IMG/VR virus record: IMGVR_UViG_3300025896_000042
Coordinates: 1 to 45,464 of that record
Direction: 5' to 3' (one strand)
Length of the DNA stretch: 45,464 nt
From: a virus
This document shows positions 16,228 to 25,029 of this stretch, piece after piece (the stretch's first letter is position 1; every line of letters starts with the position of its first letter). The position numbers and the translations under genes were made by a program. The notes under the pieces were generated by a model. It was not told where the DNA came from and did not search any database. It saw only the letters and a program-made list of their open reading frames with translations.

Positions 16228-17201
16228 CCGTCAAGAACGTCCCGGCCCTGCTGCAAGCCGACTACGACGCCGACGTCGGCACCCTGACCGACCTGCTGCA
16301 GATCGTGGCCACTGACGGCACCACCATCGGGCTGGCTGCGCTCGACCGCCCGCGCGACTACGACGCCGGCGACGGTGTCGGCTCGGTGACGTACCTGCCT
16401 GACCCGGGCTTCGACCCCACCGAGTTCGAGTTCGCCGCCGACCTGAGCGTGGACGGCGCGGACGCCACGGTGCTGGTGCCCATCGACGCCACGCCCATCC
16501 GCCCCGAGGACGTGCGCGCCGGCAAGTGGGACGACGCGCGCTGGAAGGTGATGCGGGTGAACTACGAGGCCCTAGACCATGGTCACGAGGAAATCTGCTC
16601 GGGCTACATCGGCGACATCACCCTGCGCGACGAGGTGCTGCTGATCATCCAGCTCGACGGCCCCACGCGTGCCTTGCGCCAGACCATGTGCCACCTCGAT
16701 TCCATCGCCTGCCGCGCCGTGCACGGGTCGCAGGAAGACGAGGCCATCGAGTTCTGCGGCTTCGACGCCACCGCCAACCTGATCAGCTTCACGGTCACCT
16801 CGGTGGACGGCGACGAGTCGAACCGCGTGTTCACCGCCTCGGGCCTGGGCCAGGCGGCCGGCTACTTCGTGCCGGGCGGGCTGCTGTGGGACACCGGCGA
16901 CAACGCTGGCAACACCTTCCGAGGCATCGACTCCCACCCCTCGGTGGGCGTGATCGGCCTGCGCGACCCGATGCCCCACGCCATCCAGATCGGCGACACC
17001 GGCCGCATCCGCATCAACTGCACCAACCAGGTCGAAGGCCGCCGCGGCTGCCGCGAATTCTTCGGCGACGAGTGGGTGCTGCATTACCAGGGCGAGCCCG
17101 ACATCCCGCTGGACGGCACGGCCATGACTCCGGGCGCGACTGTCGGCCCCGGCCAGGGTGGTTCCACCAGCGTTCCCAGCCCCGAGACCGCTCCCGAATG
17201 A
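16224..17201 (+). CDS. Baseplate hub protein (DUF2163 / GTA gp13-like)
   Basis: This 325-residue protein belongs to the DUF2163 family, the hub beneath the distal tail ring. Visible marks are a beta-rich N-terminus, ADLSVDGADATVLV, RVNYEALDHGHEEICSGYIGD, and a C-terminal half with conserved cysteines in TMCHLDSIAC, EFCGF, INCTN and GCREFFG. GTA hub proteins carry cysteines that may bind an iron-sulfur cluster; whether these do is inference. GTG at 16224 lies in a GTGA overlap. The C-terminal about 30 residues are a disordered Gly/Pro/Ser tail. Confidence 0.86.
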   Translation: MTVKNVPALLQADYDADVGTLTDLLQIVATDGTTIGLAALDRPRDYDAGDGVGSVTYLPDPGFDPTEFEFAADLSVDGADATVLVPIDATPIRPEDVRAGKWDDARWKVMRVNYEALDHGHEEICSGYIGDITLRDEVLLIIQLDGPTRALRQTMCHLDSIACRAVHGSQEDEAIEFCGFDATANLISFTVTSVDGDESNRVFTASGLGQAAGYFVPGGLLWDTGDNAGNTFRGIDSHPSVGVIGLRDPMPHAIQIGDTGRIRINCTNQVEGRRGCREFFGDEWVLHYQGEPDIPLDGTAMTPGATVGPGQGGSTSVPSPETAPE

Positions 17202-17635
17202 TCCCCGCGCATGTTCTCGCAGCTCGTTCCTACCTCGGGACGGGCTGGCACCACCGTGGGCGGACGCCGGGCCAGCGGCTCGATTGCGTGGGCCTGATCG
17301 TCTGCGCGATGGCGGCGGCGGGCCGGCCGGTGCAGGACCGCAAGCTCTACGGCCGCGAGCCGGAAGCCGACAACCTGCGAGCGGCGCTCGTGGCCGAGTT
17401 CGGCCCGGCGCTGCCGAAATCGCAGGCCCGTGTCGGCGACGTCGCCCTGTTCCGTGGCCGCGTGTACCCGCTGCACGTCGGCATCCTCGGCAACTACGCC
17501 TTCGGCGGCCTGTCGGTGATCCACGCCAGCAACGAGCCGGGCGTGAAGAAGGTCACCGAGAACCGCTTGGCCGCGCAGTGGCTCGACCGCCTGCTCGAGG
17601 TGTACCGCCCGGTGATGCCGGGGGAGGGCGCCTAA
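17198..17635 (+). CDS. NlpC/P60 tail peptidase
   Basis: This 145-residue cell-wall peptidase homologue is carried at the tail tip to help penetrate peptidoglycan. Candidate catalytic residues are Cys30 in QRLDCVGLIV, His93 in PLHVGIL and His109 in VIHASN, the Cys-His-His order of the family. It is the counterpart of GTA gp14 and lambda K-like proteins. ATG at 17198 is in an ATGA overlap with the hub gene, and the next gene begins directly after its TAA. Confidence 0.9.
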   Translation: MIPAHVLAARSYLGTGWHHRGRTPGQRLDCVGLIVCAMAAAGRPVQDRKLYGREPEADNLRAALVAEFGPALPKSQARVGDVALFRGRVYPLHVGILGNYAFGGLSVIHASNEPGVKKVTENRLAAQWLDRLLEVYRPVMPGEGA

Positions 17636-20600
17636 ATGGCCCGCCAGGCAATCACCCTCGCCGGCGCGTTCATCGGCGCGGCTTTCGGTGCTCCGCAGCT
17701 GGGCTTCTTCATCGGCTCGCTCGTTGGCAACGCCGTGGACCCGGTGCGCATCAAGGCGCCGAGCATCGGCGACATCGCGCAGCAGACTAGCACCGAGGGC
17801 GTGGCCTGCCCGCTGTACGCGGGCACGGCCGGCGGCGCCGGCAACCTGATCTACGCCAGCGAGCCGGACATCGTGGACGGCGGCACCAGCAGCGGCAAGG
17901 GCGGCCCCGAGGTCGAGAACCCCGACCGCGCCTACGTCACCTTCATCATCCGCATCGGCGCCAGTCTGTTCGACGGCCCGGGCTACCGCCTGGGCATCAC
18001 CAGCCTGATCAAGGTCTGGGAGGACGAGAAGCTGGTGTACGACGTGAGCCCCACGTCCACCATCCTCGAGGAATCCGCGAAGTACGCCGAGGGGTTCACC
18101 TTCTACCCCGGCGACCACACGCAGCTGCCCGACCCGGACCTCGAGGCCATCGAGGGCGTCGGCAACGTGCCGGCCTACCGCGGCCGCGCGATCTTCGTGA
18201 AGAAGCGCCACGACGTGACCGACCGGCGCGGCTCGGTTCCGAATTTCCGCTTCGAGGTGTCGGTCAACGGGACGCCGCTCGCAGCCGTCACGCTCGTCAC
18301 CGACCAGAACTACTACAGCGGCGCCGTCGCAAGCCTCAACTCCGAGGGGTCGATGGGCTGGGATGGCTCTATCAACATGGTGCGCGTGTCTCCGCGTGGC
18401 ACGTATGCCGCGGGAGGCAAGAACGGCTCTCTCGCTGCTGGCCGGTTTGAGGTTCGGAAGTATGACGCAGGCACCGGCACCTGGTCTGCGCTTCCGGCGC
18501 CAGTCGATTACCCGGTCGGGTGGCCGCAGGCCTTTTCCTGGTCACACGATGAGAGCCTGCTGGCGGTGACCGTTGAAGGTGGCGCCACCACGGCTGCCGA
18601 TCGAATCATTGTCTACAAGCTCGTCAGCGACACTCTGGTCAAGGTCCCAAACCCATCCACGCCGCTGCCAAATGGCGCGGTTGCTTGGGCTCTGGCATGG
18701 AACGCAGACGCGAACAAGTTGGCGGTCGGCAACGCCAGTTCGGTCGACAGCGTCTATGTGTACCCGTTCACTGGGGATGTTCTCGGAGCGCCGCAAGTCT
18801 TGGCATCCCCAGGGACGCATTTTCTTGGCGGCGTTCCGTATCGGTTCGACTGGAATGGCGAAAAACTGGCCGCCTACAATCCCGAGCGAGTCATCGTCAT
18901 AGATGCCGCCGTCTCGCCGATGACCATCGCTGCAACCGCGTCAGCAGGTTTCGGCCTTGGGGTGACGCAGGGCGTCTACTGGACCGCTGACGGCTCGCAC
19001 CTGGTTGCGGTCCAGGTAGACACGATCTACACGCTCTATTACGACGGGTTCAGCACGCTCACGCTGCTGTCCACCGATGCGATCCTTGGCGCCGCTTCTC
19101 AGGATTCGGCGATTGACTCCAGTCGCCGGTATCTCGCTGCCGCAAGCGGCGGGAACGTTGACATCGTGTCCCTCGGCTCACTCCCGCAGCCTGCTCCGAC
19201 GCTTGCCTATAGCCTGGCCACCTCCTCTGTCGAGTCGGTTGCCCTCGTGTCCAATCCGAACACCGATCAGGTCGTGGCCGGCACCACGACGTTCGAACAG
19301 GTGGTGCTGGCCACCGGCCGCCGCTGCAAGGTCGCGGACTCGACCTGGAACCTTCCGGGCCTCGACGCGAAGGTGATCCGCGGCACCGTGGCCGCCAGCC
19401 AGGGCTACACCGCCCAGGACTTCTTGAACGCCCTGCGCGTGCTGTACCCCTGCGACGGCAGCTGCCACGACGGGAAGATCCACATCCTGCTGCGTGGCGG
19501 CGCCGTGGACGTGGAGCTCGACGAGCAGTTCATGGTGGACGAGGACTCCGACCTAGAGCAGGAGGAGGTGCTGCGCAACGGCGACGACAAGCGCCTGGCG
19601 CCACTGCGCCGGCCCGCGCGCCTTAATCTGATGTTCCCGAACGCCAACGTGGGCTACACGCTCACGAAGGCCACGCCGCCGAACTACGGCGACCGCGGCG
19701 ATGCGGTGGGCGAAACCTCCATCCAGGTGCCGGCGGTGCTGGACGAGGAGACCGAAGCGCCCCAGCTGGCCGACATCCTCGACAAGGTGGGTCGGGCCGA
19801 CGCCGAGGGCGAGTTCGTCCGCGTGTTCCCCGAATACCTGGCGGCGAAGCTGGTGACCGGCTCCATCGTGCGCCTCACCGGCGGCGACCTCGTGCGCCGC
19901 ATGCGCGTGGAGACCCTGCGCCGCGGCGACGGCACCGTGCGCATGGGCCTGCGCATCGACCGCACGCATGCGCTCACCTCGCAGGCCACGGCACAGCCGA
20001 GCCCGGGCTGGCCGGCACCGCCGCCGAGCCTGGCGGGCGAGACTACGTTCGCGCTGCTCAACATCCCGGGCCTCGTGGACGAGGACGACCGGGTGGGCGT
20101 GCGCATCGGCGTCTGCGGGCAGCCGGGGTCGGCCTGGCGCGGCGCGCGCGTGGACTACCGCATCGCCGGCGACACCGAATGGATCTCGCTCGGGAACTTC
20201 ACGACCCGGGCGGTGATGGGCTCGCTGAGCGCGGGCCTGCCCGAGTTCAGCCCGTACTACACCGACTACTGGCACACGCTGCAGGTGCAGCTGCTGGACG
20301 ACGACGACCTTGCCGCGGTGTCCACCGCCCAGCTGCTGCGCGGCGGGAACGCGGCGGCCATCGTCTTCCCCGACAACACGGCCGAGATCCTGCAGTTCCA
20401 GACCCCGGTCGAGGGCAGCCCGCGCCAGTGGAGCCTGACGACGCTCCCGCGCGGCCGGCTCGCCACCACGCCTGGCCCGCACTCGGCCGGCGCGCGATTC
20501 GTGATGCTCGACGGCACCCGCTTCGTGGCGCTCCCGTCGTCGCTGATCGGCAAGGCGCTGCAGTTCAGAGTAACGAGCCTGGGCAACAGCCCGGAAACCG

Positions 20601-20929
20601 CGCCGGTCTACGACTTCACCTGGACCCCGGCGCACTGCCAGCGCGAGTTCGCGCCGGAGCGCCTGGAGCTGACCCGCGTCGGCGGGACCATCAGCGGCAC
20701 CTGGGCGGCGCGCAAGCGGTTCGGCACCGACGTGGCTCCGGTCCATTCCACGTACTTCCGCGGCTACCGCGTGACGCTCACGGACGGCGTGACCACCACG
20801 GTCCTGCCGGACACCAACGAAACCCAGTTCAGCGCCTCGGATGCCGCTTTCACCGGCGACATCACCGTGACCGTGCAGGGCGTGAACCTAATCACCGGGG
20901 CTGGCCCCGGCACTTCGGAGACCATCTAA
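17636..20929 (+). CDS. Central tail-tip/host-specificity protein with propeller insertion
   Basis: This 1097-residue protein of the J/GTA megatron group contacts the host. N-terminus LAGAFIGAAFGAPQLGFFIGSLVGNAVDP is typical. After about residue 220, where related proteins have their conserved core, comes a segment of about 325 residues with repeated short units ending in AAGG, LAVT, LAVG and LVAV (for example SWSHDESLLAVT and AWNADANKLAVG), which reads as WD40-like beta-propeller blades. The conserved core resumes at about 565 (LDAKVIRGTVAASQGYTAQDFLNAL), followed by the phage-tail_3-like region and a fibronectin-like C-terminus. The insertion DNA has lower GC than its flanks (see findings). 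Confidence 0.85.
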   Translation: MARQAITLAGAFIGAAFGAPQLGFFIGSLVGNAVDPVRIKAPSIGDIAQQTSTEGVACPLYAGTAGGAGNLIYASEPDIVDGGTSSGKGGPEVENPDRAYVTFIIRIGASLFDGPGYRLGITSLIKVWEDEKLVYDVSPTSTILEESAKYAEGFTFYPGDHTQLPDPDLEAIEGVGNVPAYRGRAIFVKKRHDVTDRRGSVPNFRFEVSVNGTPLAAVTLVTDQNYYSGAVASLNSEGSMGWDGSINMVRVSPRGTYAAGGKNGSLAAGRFEVRKYDAGTGTWSALPAPVDYPVGWPQAFSWSHDESLLAVTVEGGATTAADRIIVYKLVSDTLVKVPNPSTPLPNGAVAWALAWNADANKLAVGNASSVDSVYVYPFTGDVLGAPQVLASPGTHFLGGVPYRFDWNGEKLAAYNPERVIVIDAAVSPMTIAATASAGFGLGVTQGVYWTADGSHLVAVQVDTIYTLYYDGFSTLTLLSTDAILGAASQDSAIDSSRRYLAAASGGNVDIVSLGSLPQPAPTLAYSLATSSVESVALVSNPNTDQVVAGTTTFEQVVLATGRRCKVADSTWNLPGLDAKVIRGTVAASQGYTAQDFLNALRVLYPCDGSCHDGKIHILLRGGAVDVELDEQFMVDEDSDLEQEEVLRNGDDKRLAPLRRPARLNLMFPNANVGYTLTKATPPNYGDRGDAVGETSIQVPAVLDEETEAPQLADILDKVGRADAEGEFVRVFPEYLAAKLVTGSIVRLTGGDLVRRMRVETLRRGDGTVRMGLRIDRTHALTSQATAQPSPGWPAPPPSLAGETTFALLNIPGLVDEDDRVGVRIGVCGQPGSAWRGARVDYRIAGDTEWISLGNFTTRAVMGSLSAGLPEFSPYYTDYWHTLQVQLLDDDDLAAVSTAQLLRGGNAAAIVFPDNTAEILQFQTPVEGSPRQWSLTTLPRGRLATTPGPHSAGARFVMLDGTRFVALPSSLIGKALQFRVTSLGNSPETAPVYDFTWTPAHCQREFAPERLELTRVGGTISGTWAARKRFGTDVAPVHSTYFRGYRVTLTDGVTTTVLPDTNETQFSASDAAFTGDITVTVQGVNLITGAGPGTSETI

Positions 20930-21643
20930 ATGGCCGCGATCGCCAAGGCCCTGTTGCCGTTCGAAGTCTGGCCCAGCCAGATCGACGCGGCTGCGGACCC
21001 CGCCAACAACAACGCCCTGCGCGCCGAGGTGATCACCCGCCCGGCCATCAGCTTCATCGCGGCCCTTCCGGGGGCCCCCGACAATGGCGACCTGCACGTG
21101 CTGAGCGCCGCCATCGGCGACGAGGTGGCGGGGACGCTGGCGTTCTACACGGCCGGCGCCTGGACGTACTGGGTGCCGGTGATCGGCATGCTCAAGCGCA
21201 TCGGCACCGACTACTACACCTACGACCCGGACAGCTCCGACGAGTGGCAGGTCTATGCGCCTGGCGGTGGCGCCGTGGATTCCGTGAACGGGCGAACCGG
21301 AGCCGTAGTCCTTACGGCGGCCGACACGCCGGCCACGATCATCACGGAAACCACCACGGCCCGCGATCTCGGGGCCTCCGACATGGGCTGTTACATCCGC
21401 TTCACCAACTCGTCGGCCAAGGCCCTGACGGTGCGCGACAACGCCGATGTTGCCATTGCCAACGAGCTAGAGGTGCACGGCCGGAACGTCGGCGCCGGCG
21501 CCCTGACCATCACCGAGGACACGGCGGTGACCGTGAACGCTCCAGCCGGCGGCACGCTGGTGATCCCGCAGGGCGGCACCTTCACGCTCAAGAAGGTAGC
21601 CACAGACGAGTGGGATCTGTTCGGCGTGACGGTGGCCGCATGA
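20930..21643 (+). CDS. Tail fibre / appendage protein (DUF2793-like)
   Basis: This 237-residue protein follows the tip protein directly. Residues about 40-110 contain ISFIAALPGAPDNGDLHVL and YDPDSSDEWQVYAPGG, resembling the DUF2793 module that reads out surface parameters in GTA-type fibres. Next comes the common fibre linker VDSVNGRTGAVVLTAAD (about 117-133) and a C-terminal beta-rich domain with TVNAPAGGTLVIPQGG and ATDEWDLFG that looks like a trimeric head or capping domain. It is probably part of the host-recognition apparatus. Confidence 0.72.
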   Translation: MAAIAKALLPFEVWPSQIDAAADPANNNALRAEVITRPAISFIAALPGAPDNGDLHVLSAAIGDEVAGTLAFYTAGAWTYWVPVIGMLKRIGTDYYTYDPDSSDEWQVYAPGGGAVDSVNGRTGAVVLTAADTPATIITETTTARDLGASDMGCYIRFTNSSAKALTVRDNADVAIANELEVHGRNVGAGALTITEDTAVTVNAPAGGTLVIPQGGTFTLKKVATDEWDLFGVTVAA

Positions 21644-23019
21644 TCGCTGGCATTGTCGCGGGCGCGGCCGTCGTGTCCGGCCCGGTTTACGTCTTCGCCA
21701 CGCTCAATCCCAGCGACAACGGCGGGCTCACGCTGTCGGCTGGAAACCTGAAGGCCACGCGGCCTTCTGGGAGCGCCTGGCTCACCGTGCGCTCGACCAT
21801 CGGCCGGAACTCCGGTAAGTGGTACTTCGAGATCACGAACGACGCCAACGGCTCCACCGATGGTGATGCCATGTGGGGCTTCAACGAACCGACGGATTCG
21901 CTCACGACCTATCCCGGAAACTCGACGCTTGGGCCGAACAGCATGGGCTGGGAGCCCAACCTCACGCCGAACTCGGCGAAGTTTCAGGACGGCTCGCTGG
22001 GGGCGGTGTCCGGCTACGGCAGGGTCGCGGCTGGGCAGTACGCGCGCTTCGCCATCGACTTCGACGCCGGCAAGCTGTGGGTGCGCAACAGCTCGGCCAG
22101 CGGGTGGGCCGGCGGCGGTGATCCGGAGGCCGGCACCAGCCCGACCTTTACCTTCACCGCCAACACCTTCCTGCACGTCGCTGTTTCTGGATACTCCGGG
22201 CCGCAGGCGGCTACCTGCAATTTCGGCGAATCGGCCTTCTCCGGCACCGTGCCGTCCGGGTTCAACTCCGGTTTCTACGGCGCGCCGAATATCGGTGCCT
22301 TCACCTACGACAGCCGTTTCACCACGGCCGAGAGTGCGAACGCGCAGGGCGTGGCCACCGACGGCACGCACCTCTGGTATGCCAGCTCCGGCACGCTCTA
22401 CAAATACACCACGGCCGGCTCGCTGGTGACCTCGCGCTCTGTGGCCAGCGACGACCCGACCGACAAGAACCAGATCAACGGGCTGTTCATCAAGGACGGC
22501 GTGCTCTACGCCTCGGCCGCGAAGTTCTCCGGCGGTGTCGGCACCTCGTGGATCGTGGAGTACGACCCGGACACGCTGGCCTACATCGACCACCACGCCA
22601 TCACCGGGGACTGGTTCTCCGAGGGGCTGGCGTGGAAGGACGGCGCCTGGTGGCTGGTGTTCCATGCCAACAAGGTCGTGGCGAAGGTGGACCCGAGCAG
22701 CTGGGCGGTGCTCGACACCTACTCGATGTCCTTCCCGATCACCGGCAGCAGCGGCGGCTACGGCGCCGGCACCGGCTACGACGGCATCGCCTGGGTCGGC
22801 GACTACCTGCTCTGCAACGTTCACGAAATCTACGACCAGAACGTGCTCGACCTCTACTACTGGAACGGCTCCGGCTTCGAGGCCATCAAGCGTTACAGCC
22901 ACCCGACGAGCATGGCCACGCAGGGCCTCGCCGCTGACCCGACCGACCCCGGCGTGTTCTGGTTCGCCGAGCGCAACTACAGCGGCACTGATTCCATCGC
23001 CAAGGTGCTGCTCGCCTGA
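21640..23019 (+). CDS. Receptor-binding-type protein with SPRY and propeller-like domains
   Basis: This 459-residue protein starts within an ATGA overlap. A hydrophobic N-terminus (MIAGIVAGAAVVSG) is followed by a SPRY/concanavalin-like domain, about residues 22-200 (SGKWYFEITND, MWGFNEP, GQYARFAIDFDAGKLWVRN, PEAGTSPTFTF, FLHVAVSGYSG). The C-terminal half (about 225-459) has blades of a beta-propeller (GVATDGTHLWYAS, GLFIKDGVLYAS, GLAWKDGAWWLV, GIAWVGDYLLC, GLAADPTDPGVFWF). SPRY domains bind proteins or glycans, so a cell-surface ligand is plausible. It is most likely a virion surface protein, though it could be a moron expressed from the lysogen. Confidence 0.68.
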   Translation: MIAGIVAGAAVVSGPVYVFATLNPSDNGGLTLSAGNLKATRPSGSAWLTVRSTIGRNSGKWYFEITNDANGSTDGDAMWGFNEPTDSLTTYPGNSTLGPNSMGWEPNLTPNSAKFQDGSLGAVSGYGRVAAGQYARFAIDFDAGKLWVRNSSASGWAGGGDPEAGTSPTFTFTANTFLHVAVSGYSGPQAATCNFGESAFSGTVPSGFNSGFYGAPNIGAFTYDSRFTTAESANAQGVATDGTHLWYASSGTLYKYTTAGSLVTSRSVASDDPTDKNQINGLFIKDGVLYASAAKFSGGVGTSWIVEYDPDTLAYIDHHAITGDWFSEGLAWKDGAWWLVFHANKVVAKVDPSSWAVLDTYSMSFPITGSSGGYGAGTGYDGIAWVGDYLLCNVHEIYDQNVLDLYYWNGSGFEAIKRYSHPTSMATQGLAADPTDPGVFWFAERNYSGTDSIAKVLLA

Positions 23020-23065
23020 GCAGGCTTGGCGCAACGTCTTCCCCACCGAGCCGAGGAGGCTCCCC

Positions 23066-23446
23066 ATGTCGCTGATCGACGAATACAACAGCAAGCCCAG
23101 CAAGACCCGCAAGACCATCCGCACCATCCTCGTGTTCCTGGCCCTGGTGCTGCTGGCCATCGTCGTCCACGCCCGCAGCGGCCCCGCCCAGGCCCAACTC
23201 GTCGGCCGCGGCCCCGAGCCGGTGCACGTCGTCGGCCTCACCGTGCAGACCACCGCTGGCCGCCGCGTGGACGGCATGACGGTGGCGGTGCTGCCGCCCA
23301 TCGGCTACGTGTTCGTGGACGCCCGCGGCGCGCGCTGGCGCATCGTCGGCGGCGAGTTCGGCCCGCCGTCGTGCAGTTCGACCCGCTGCGGAATCCGCGC
23401 CACCGTGATCGTTGAGCCCGACAGCGCGAGCAAGCCCACCGGCTGA
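23066..23446 (+). CDS. Single-span membrane protein, unknown function
   Basis: This 126-residue protein has a basic N-terminal tail (residues 1-19), one hydrophobic span TILVFLALVLLAIVVHA (about 20-36), and an extracytoplasmic beta-rich domain with two close cysteines in PSCSSTRCGIRA. The GAGGAGG at 23051-23057 supports the ATG. Its position between fibre genes and lysis genes suggests a membrane role such as superinfection exclusion or lysis control, but I do not recognise a family. Confidence 0.68.
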   Translation: MSLIDEYNSKPSKTRKTIRTILVFLALVLLAIVVHARSGPAQAQLVGRGPEPVHVVGLTVQTTAGRRVDGMTVAVLPPIGYVFVDARGARWRIVGGEFGPPSCSSTRCGIRATVIVEPDSASKPTG

Positions 23447-23463
23447 CCCCTGCCGCCACCCCG

Positions 23464-23494
23464 CACGAATGCCCCGCTTCGGCGGGGCTTCGTG
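23464..23494 (+). terminator. UUCG-capped terminator before lysis genes
   Basis: GCCCCGC (23471-23477) pairs perfectly with GCGGGGC (23482-23488) around a TTCG loop. CACGAA (23464-23469) and TTCGTG (23489-23494) extend the stem past one bulged T. TTTCT follows. It sits between the tail and lysis modules. Confidence 0.75.
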
Positions 23495-23512
23495 TTTCTG
23501 GAGCCCTGAGCC

Positions 23513-24055
23513 ATGACCACGCCCGCGATCCCCGCCGGCTTCGGCCTCGACACCCCGCTGCGCCGGGCGCACTTCATGGCCCAGCTCGCCCATGAGTCGG
23601 GCGGCTTCAAGCGCCTGGTCGAGAACCTGAACTACTCGGCCGACGCACTGCTGCGCACCTGGCCGTCCCGCTTCACCCCGGAGAGCGCGAAGGCCTGCGC
23701 GCGCCAGCCGGAGAAGATCGCCAACACCGTCTACGCCGGTCGGCTCGGCAACGATCAGCCCGGCGACGGCTGGCGATACCGCGGCCGCGGCTACATCCAG
23801 CTCACCGGCAAGGCCAACTACGCCGAGTTCAGCCAGCGCCTGTTCGGCGACGACCGCCTCGTGCGCGACCCGCACCAGGCCGCCGAGCCCGGCACTGCCA
23901 TCCGGCTCGCCGGCGCCTTCTGGGTGGCCAAGGGCCTGAACACGCTCGCCGACCTCGACGACATCGAGGCCATCACCCGCCGCATCAACGGCGGCCTGCA
24001 CGGCCTGGCTGACCGCCGGCGCTGGCTCGACCACTTCAAGGGGAACCCGCCGTGA
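23513..24055 (+). CDS. Endolysin, glycoside hydrolase family 19
   Basis: This 180-residue chitinase/lysozyme-fold muralytic enzyme cleaves the glycan strands of peptidoglycan. Motifs include TPLRRAHFMAQLAHESGGF (catalytic Glu28 within HES), NYSADALLRTWPSRF, IANTVYAGRLGN, GWRYRGRGYIQLTGKANY (the family signature) and a final ITRRINGG. The start ATG at 23513 gives a slightly short N-terminus for the family. No export signal is visible, so it depends on the holin. The next gene starts in a GTGA overlap. Confidence 0.93.
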   Translation: MTTPAIPAGFGLDTPLRRAHFMAQLAHESGGFKRLVENLNYSADALLRTWPSRFTPESAKACARQPEKIANTVYAGRLGNDQPGDGWRYRGRGYIQLTGKANYAEFSQRLFGDDRLVRDPHQAAEPGTAIRLAGAFWVAKGLNTLADLDDIEAITRRINGGLHGLADRRRWLDHFKGNPP

Positions 24056-24450
24056 CCACGTTCTGGAACACCCTGCTGCACGTGCTGAACACCATGCCGG
24101 CCTGGCTGGCCGCGGTGCTGGTCGGCTGGGCCATCTCGGTCGGCTTCACCCAGGGCCTGAAGTTCGCCCTGCCGGTGCGCTGGTGCCCGGACGGCCGCGA
24201 GCTGACCGCGCGCATCGTCGCCTTCCTGTCGGCCGCGCTGCCGGCCTGGCTCTACTACGCGGGCCAGGACGGCGCGCAGCCCATGGCCGGCTTCCTCGTG
24301 GCCACCGGCTCGGGCCTCTGGTCCCCGCTGGCCTTCGCCATCCTGCAGGCCGTGCTGCGCCGCTTCGCGCCGTGGCTGGCCGACGCCCTGTCCGGCGACA
24401 AGCGCGGCGTGGTCGCGGCCAAGCTGAAGGGGCAGGGCGATGCACGGTGA
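24052..24450 (+). CDS. Putative holin
   Basis: This 132-residue membrane protein has three hydrophobic segments: about 18-40 (WLAAVLVGWAISVGF), about 54-70 (IVAFLSAALPAWLYYAG) and about 78-102 (AGFLVATGSGLWSPLAFAILQAVL), and a charged C-terminal tail. This layout and the position directly after the endolysin support a holin that permeabilises the inner membrane. The GTG start overlaps the endolysin stop. Confidence 0.7.
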   Translation: MTTFWNTLLHVLNTMPAWLAAVLVGWAISVGFTQGLKFALPVRWCPDGRELTARIVAFLSAALPAWLYYAGQDGAQPMAGFLVATGSGLWSPLAFAILQAVLRRFAPWLADALSGDKRGVVAAKLKGQGDAR

Positions 24451-24562
24451 CCTGGGCTGGATCTGGCTCGCCGTGAACGCCTGGTGGCTGCTGCCGGCGG
24501 CGATCCTGCTGGCGCTCGGGTTCGGGATGCTGCTGGCGGCGATCCGCCGGGGGCGGTCGTGA
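24440..24562 (+). CDS. 40-residue membrane protein in lysis cassette
   Basis: This small gene has its ATG at 24440 inside the putative holin gene and its TGA at 24560-24562 overlapping the next gene's GTG. It encodes MHGDLGWIWLAVNAWWLLP..., one hydrophobic span (about residues 8-33) and a short basic C-terminus AAIRRGRS. The span resembles the first span of the next gene's product (N..WW L.PA..L). It could be an antiholin, a second holin or a fragment from duplication. Confidence 0.6.
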   Translation: MHGDLGWIWLAVNAWWLLPAAILLALGFGMLLAAIRRGRS

Positions 24563-25029
24563 TCTGGGCCTTGGTGAACCTGTGGTGGCTCGTGCCGGCC
24601 CTGCTGGTCCTCTGCGTCGGCCTGGCGCTGCTGAGCGGCGTCGGCCTGCCGGTGCTGCGGGAACTGGCCCGGCGCGTCCCTGCGCCCGTCTGGCAGGCCC
24701 TGGCGCTGGTCGCGGTGCTGTCCTTCGCCTCCGACTGGCTGATCGGCGTGGGGGAGGGCCGCTGCCGCGCCGCCCTGGCCGCCGCCGACGACAAGGCCGA
24801 CGTGAAGGCCGCCAAGGTCGCGGGCCGCACCGCCGAGAAGGTCGAGGCCGACCGCGCCACCATCACCAAGGAGACCTCCGATGCCGCTGCCGAAGTCCGC
24901 ACCATCGTCCGCACGGTTCGCGCTGGCTGCCCTGCTGATCCTGTCCCTGAGCGCGTGCACGAGCTGGGGCGGGCTGCGGTGGAAGCCGCGCGTCGAGAGC
25001 TGCCAGCAGAGCCGCGCCCCGATCCCTGA
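24559..25029 (+). CDS. Inner-membrane spanin (Rz-like)
   Basis: This 156-residue protein starts with GTG at 24559 within a GTGA overlap. There are two hydrophobic segments (about residues 2-30 and 45-64), then a long periplasmic helical region rich in Ala/Lys/Asp/Glu (AADDKADVKAAKVAGRTAEKVEADRATI), as in Rz proteins, ending with Pro-rich EPRPDP. The outer-membrane partner gene is embedded in its 3' part in another frame, the classic Rz/Rz1 arrangement. It would connect inner and outer membranes and fuse them at lysis. Confidence 0.8.
   Translation: MIWALVNLWWLVPALLVLCVGLALLSGVGLPVLRELARRVPAPVWQALALVAVLSFASDWLIGVGEGRCRAALAAADDKADVKAAKVAGRTAEKVEADRATITKETSDAAAEVRTIVRTVRAGCPADPVPERVHELGRAAVEAARRELPAEPRPDP

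Noticed and set aside
24484-24558. Longer start of the Rz-like protein at 24484
   Set aside because: The extension overlaps the small membrane protein and lacks a good ribosome site; GTG at 24559 in a GTGA overlap starts directly with the membrane span.
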